Assembly: GCA_051453625.1 (NCBI GenBank) | Contig: JBOZIK010000001.1 | Coordinates: forward strand, 204,748,774-204,812,773 | Length of the DNA stretch: 64,000 nucleotides | Reading direction: 5' to 3' | Source of the DNA: Welwitschia mirabilis | Lineage: Eukaryota; Gnetophyta; Gnetopsida; Welwitschiales | Shown here: positions 61,280-64,000 of the stretch, piece by piece | How positions within the stretch are numbered: the first letter of the stretch is position 1 | Layout of the letters: the number at the start of each line of letters is the position of its first letter | Notes under the pieces: model-generated | Databases searched by the model: none | The model's input: only the letters and a program-made list of their open reading frames with translations | Told to the model about the DNA's origin: nothing | Made by a program: the position numbers and the translations under genes

Positions 61280-62540
61280 AACTGAGTAGGCTCATATATA
61301 TAGAGCTAGATAGGCTGAGGCTAAGGCTGAAGCTATAGAGCAAGAGGCAGATACATGACTTCTACTAGCAGTTAAGCGTGCATAGCCTATACATCCCCCG
61401 CCTCGACATGGATGTTTACTAATGATTCAAACCACTACCATTCATGTTAAGTAATACTTTATAAACTCTATGAGTAGATTAGAGCTAGAGATTAATTAGA
61501 GGCTCTTCAATTTATACCTCTATTAAACCTTAGATGCACATAAAACATTAAAGGCTAGGGATTTTTATGACACTATGCACATAGAGTGATGACTAGCTTC
61601 TCGTGGTTACCTCATGGATATGAGTGTAGTACCAATAGAGGACCATAAGATTTTATTACTCCCAAACCACATTATAATGTTTACAGATCTAGATGGTATT
61701 GAGAGCTTACATATTCATTCTACTAGTGGTACAGAGGAGCATCATACATATGGCATAACACTAGACATCCCATCAGACTTAATACTAGATAAGTAGGGTG
61801 TTCTTATTACACAGTTGACTCATACCTATATATTATTATATAGAAGCCTGATCCACAACATTAATCCATTATTTCATGATAGCCACACCATGGTTGCACA
61901 CCTTCAGATATTAACAACATTCAAACAGGATGAGTAGATGGGTTTACTAACTTTTATATGAAGGAGACTTAGGTTTATGATTGAGGCATGGTAACTACAG
62001 ACTCTGGGGTATCCATGCCTCATCTTAGTCTTGTTTCACCAAATTGGAACATCAAAGCCCATGAATGAGTAGAGCCTTACACATATTTAGACTTCTCACT
62101 ATGTTTAAGACATGAATGTATAGGTACCAAAAAAGGCATAAAGACCTCAGGTTCAAAGACCTACAGTTGGAGTTATATTAGAGCAGATCTAAGTCCTTCT
62201 CGTAGAAACCATTGAGACCATTAGGGTTTTTGTTAATAAAGGTATCCATGTTCTTGATTAGAGGATCTAGACACTAGAGTAAAGAATTTAGATGGTTGAG
62301 AGGAGAGTTTAGCACTCTAAGGAGTAAATAGTTAACATACGTCAATGCATCATATCCAATAAGCAGAGTGTGATAATTGGTCTCACAGAGGTAGTCCATG
62401 TATAGGAGGATGAGATGATTTACTCCATTTCTACATAATTAAATCTTCATTTCTTTACAAACCCTGAGCACCCTTCATCTTTTTCTCCTATACTTGAGTC
62501 TACTGCCCATACTAAATTTGTCATGCAGTGTCAAGGAGAG
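61280..62540 (+). pseudogene. Family A post-pol ORF (relic), unidentified product
   Basis: Best copy of the coding relic between pol and the 3' LTR. An open 60-codon stretch (61614-61796) reads MDMSVVPIEDHKILLLPNHI at its start. The same frame continues past a TAG through YRSLIHNINPLFHDSHTMVA (61831 on), then LQTLGYPCL (61997 on). The C-terminal third (about 62218-62340) has heptad-like spacing of Ile/Leu/Val among Glu, Arg and Gln positions, suggesting a coiled coil. Stops fall mostly at TAG/TGA that could derive from CAG/CGA. No signal peptide or membrane segment is evident. The position matches the env-like ORF of Athila elements, but I cannot confirm homology. Confidence 0.55.
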
Positions 62541-62605
62541 TTATTTTCTTTTATCATATTTTGTATCTTTTCCTATATATATTTTTGTACTTAAAAATTA
62601 TGATT

Positions 62606-62681
<76 letters not shown>
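62606..62681 (+). repeat. (CA)n microsatellite abutting an assembly gap
   Basis: About 37 CA units with one AA interruption, running into the 100-N gap at 62682-62781. Overlapping ORFs that encode Thr-His or Val-Cys repeats across this tract are artefacts. Confidence 0.95.
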
Positions 62682-62781
62682 NNNNNNNNNNNNNNNNNNN
62701 NNNNNNNNNNNNNNNNNNNNNNNNNNNNNNNNNNNNNNNNNNNNNNNNNNNNNNNNNNNNNNNNNNNNNNNNNNNNNNNNN
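62682..62781. other. Assembly gap (100 N)
   Basis: Gap at the end of the CA tract, a common break point for assemblers. Confidence 0.99.
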
Positions 62782-63255
62782 ATGGGTGAGTATTGCCTTA
62801 TGCATATTAGACTTCTGCTTACTAGTTTTAGAACATGAATATACAATTACTAGGAAAGGTAGAGAAAACTCGAGTCTAGAGACCTACGGTTGGAGTTATA
62901 TTAGAGCAGATCCAGGTCCTCCTAGCAAAGACCACTAAGACCATTAGGGTTTTTATTAATAGATGTATCCAAATTCTTGATTAGAGGATCTAGATATTAG
63001 AGCAAAGGATCCAGATGATTAAGAGAAGAGTTTAGTACTCTAAGAAGTAAATAGTCAGCATACATTAGTGCATCATACCCATCCAGCAAAGTGTGATTAT
63101 TGATCTCCTAAAGGTATTTGTGTAGATGGAGATGAGATAATTCAATTAATTTCTATATCATTTGATCTCCATTTTCCTATAGCCCTTGAGAACCCTCTGT
63201 CTTCTTCTTTTGTGCTTGAGCTTGCTGCCCATACTGAGTTCATTATGAGGTATCG
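62782..63255 (+). pseudogene. Duplicate of the C-terminal part of the post-pol ORF
   Basis: A diverged second copy of 62060-62535: CTACGGTTGGAGTTATATTA at 62884 against CTACAGTTGGAGTTATATTA at 62161, GACCATTAGGGTTTTT at 62939 and 62216, ending GAGTTCATTATGAG. The offset is about 723 bp including the gap. Both copies are followed by TTTTTGTACTTA and a CA tract. Either a tandem duplication within this element or a second element joined across the gap. Confidence 0.7.
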
Positions 63256-63320
63256 AGGGATTTGATTTTTCTCTTTTTTTTATCTTCCCCTTTATACATT
63301 TTTGTACTTAGAACTTATTT

Positions 63321-63356
<36 letters not shown>

Positions 63357-63828
63357 TCTTATTTTGAGTTTAGTATGGTGTACTTTTTCATTTTTATACT
63401 TATCTTTCTTTTTACATTTTACAATGAGGATTGATTATATTTGTTATGATTATTTTACTTATTTACTATACATTTTAGTTTGTAAAGGAGGATAGGAAGT
63501 GGGGGGTGTTTAATTATTAGTGTATTTATTTATTATATATATAAAAATTTCTATCATAGGTTTTTATTTTCTAAGAATAATTTTTGAGTCTACCATCCAT
63601 CTATTATTTGGATGACTACCTAGATGATGATATGGCTAGTAACTCAAATAGGTGAAACATTCCATTTTCTATTTTTTTACAATTTAGTTTGTGTCTATGA
63701 TATTTTTTAAATTTTTTATAAGATGATTTTTCAATACTTTAGTTGTTTTTATTATTAAATAAGTTGGTTCACAATCACACTTAACCACATAATTTTATTA
63801 AGAACTAATAAGGCTAAGTAAGAGGCTA
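63256..63828 (+). other. Spacer before the family A 3' LTR
   Basis: Contains a TA tract then CA tract (63321-63356), a purine run (63486-63508, ending in six Gs), and a copy of the recurring imperfect palindrome (63588-63632). The last 40 bp are shared with the sequence before 1496. AAGTAAGAGGCTA directly before the LTR is the candidate polypurine tract. Confidence 0.55.
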
Positions 63829-64000
63829 TGTTGTGCTACTAACTTACATGTATTTAATTGGAAATTTTGAGTAGTTTTATAGGATATTAGATAACTTTAT
63901 GCTAAATTTCTATGATAACAGAGAGCTAAGATGAAAGATATAAAAACATGCAATCTTCGTAATATTTTACAACATTTAAAGCAATTTATAATATTTCCTA
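63829..64000 (+). repeat. Start of a family A 3' LTR
   Basis: Begins TGTTGTGCTACTAACTTAC and follows the LTR at 1496 through TTTTGAGTAGTTTTATAGG and AAACATGCAATCTTC to the window edge. The remaining ~1.07 kb would lie outside the window. Confidence 0.85.

Larger units (their letters stand above)
51838..64000 (+). mobile_element. Second long family A Ty3/gypsy element, truncated at both ends
   Basis: Same order as the 24948-39231 element: LTR end, primer site, leader, gag, protease, RT, RNase H, integrase, spacer, post-pol ORF, 3' LTR start. It lacks the gag insert. It carries local duplications: 127 bp in the spacer, and about 720 bp at the post-pol ORF end across a gap. The 3' LTR is cut by the window edge. 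Its coding relics are generally better preserved, so it is the better reference for the family. Confidence 0.88.

Noticed and set aside
62494-62938. ORFs of 114 and 136 codons with Thr-His repeats, and antisense Val-Cys repeats
   Set aside because: They are translations of the CA microsatellite and the run of N bases.

Overview
The window looks like intergenic, repeat-packed nuclear DNA from a land plant with a large, heavily methylated genome. It is very AT-rich, CpG is almost absent, and I find no host gene, tRNA, rRNA or CRISPR. Nearly everything that can be recognised is an old, mutually nested LTR retrotransposon. The coding relics are crossed by stop codons at former CAA, CAG, CGA and TGG codons, and catalytic motifs differ by G-to-A or C-to-T changes, as expected from long deamination of methylated cytosine. 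The species cannot be named from this sequence. All coordinates of decayed domains are approximate, because they come from reading and pairwise comparison within the window.

Three repeat families explain most of the window. Family A is a Ty3/gypsy element of the Athila/Tat type. It has about 1.24 kb LTRs (TGTTG...CAACA), a tRNA-Asp-type primer binding site, gag, protease, RT, RNase H, integrase, a long spacer and an additional coding relic between pol and the 3' LTR. Family B is a second LTR family with 1.2-1.5 kb LTRs (TGTTwAcATG start) and the same kind of primer binding site. It has a leader carrying imperfect repeats, and no recognisable pol. The third is a Ty1/copia element on the minus strand.

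Layout: 213-2745, 3' end of a family A element. 5323-20335, a family B1 element on the plus strand (LTRs at 5323-6794 and 18917-20335). It contains the minus-strand copia element (about 7610-13300), which itself carries a family A solo LTR (10036-11264, duplication TTCAT), and a B2 LTR with primer site (15497-16722). 20705-42257, a family B2 element on the minus strand, split by a family A element at 24948-39231 with a perfect ATGTT target-site duplication. 42258-51837 is mostly unrecognised sequence with a possible CACTA transposon end, an 80-bp tandem repeat and an inverted family A LTR. 51838-64000 is a second long family A element whose 3' LTR runs off the window.

None of the elements could move on its own: the RT, RNase H and integrase signatures are altered in both family A copies. 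The points most worth following are a recurring imperfect palindrome found in family A LTRs, leaders and spacers; the unidentified coding relic downstream of pol; and a 2.4-kb, less AT-rich insert inside the gag gene of the 24948-39231 element. Several assembly gaps are flanked by near-identical sequence on both sides, so they are probably unmerged contig ends.
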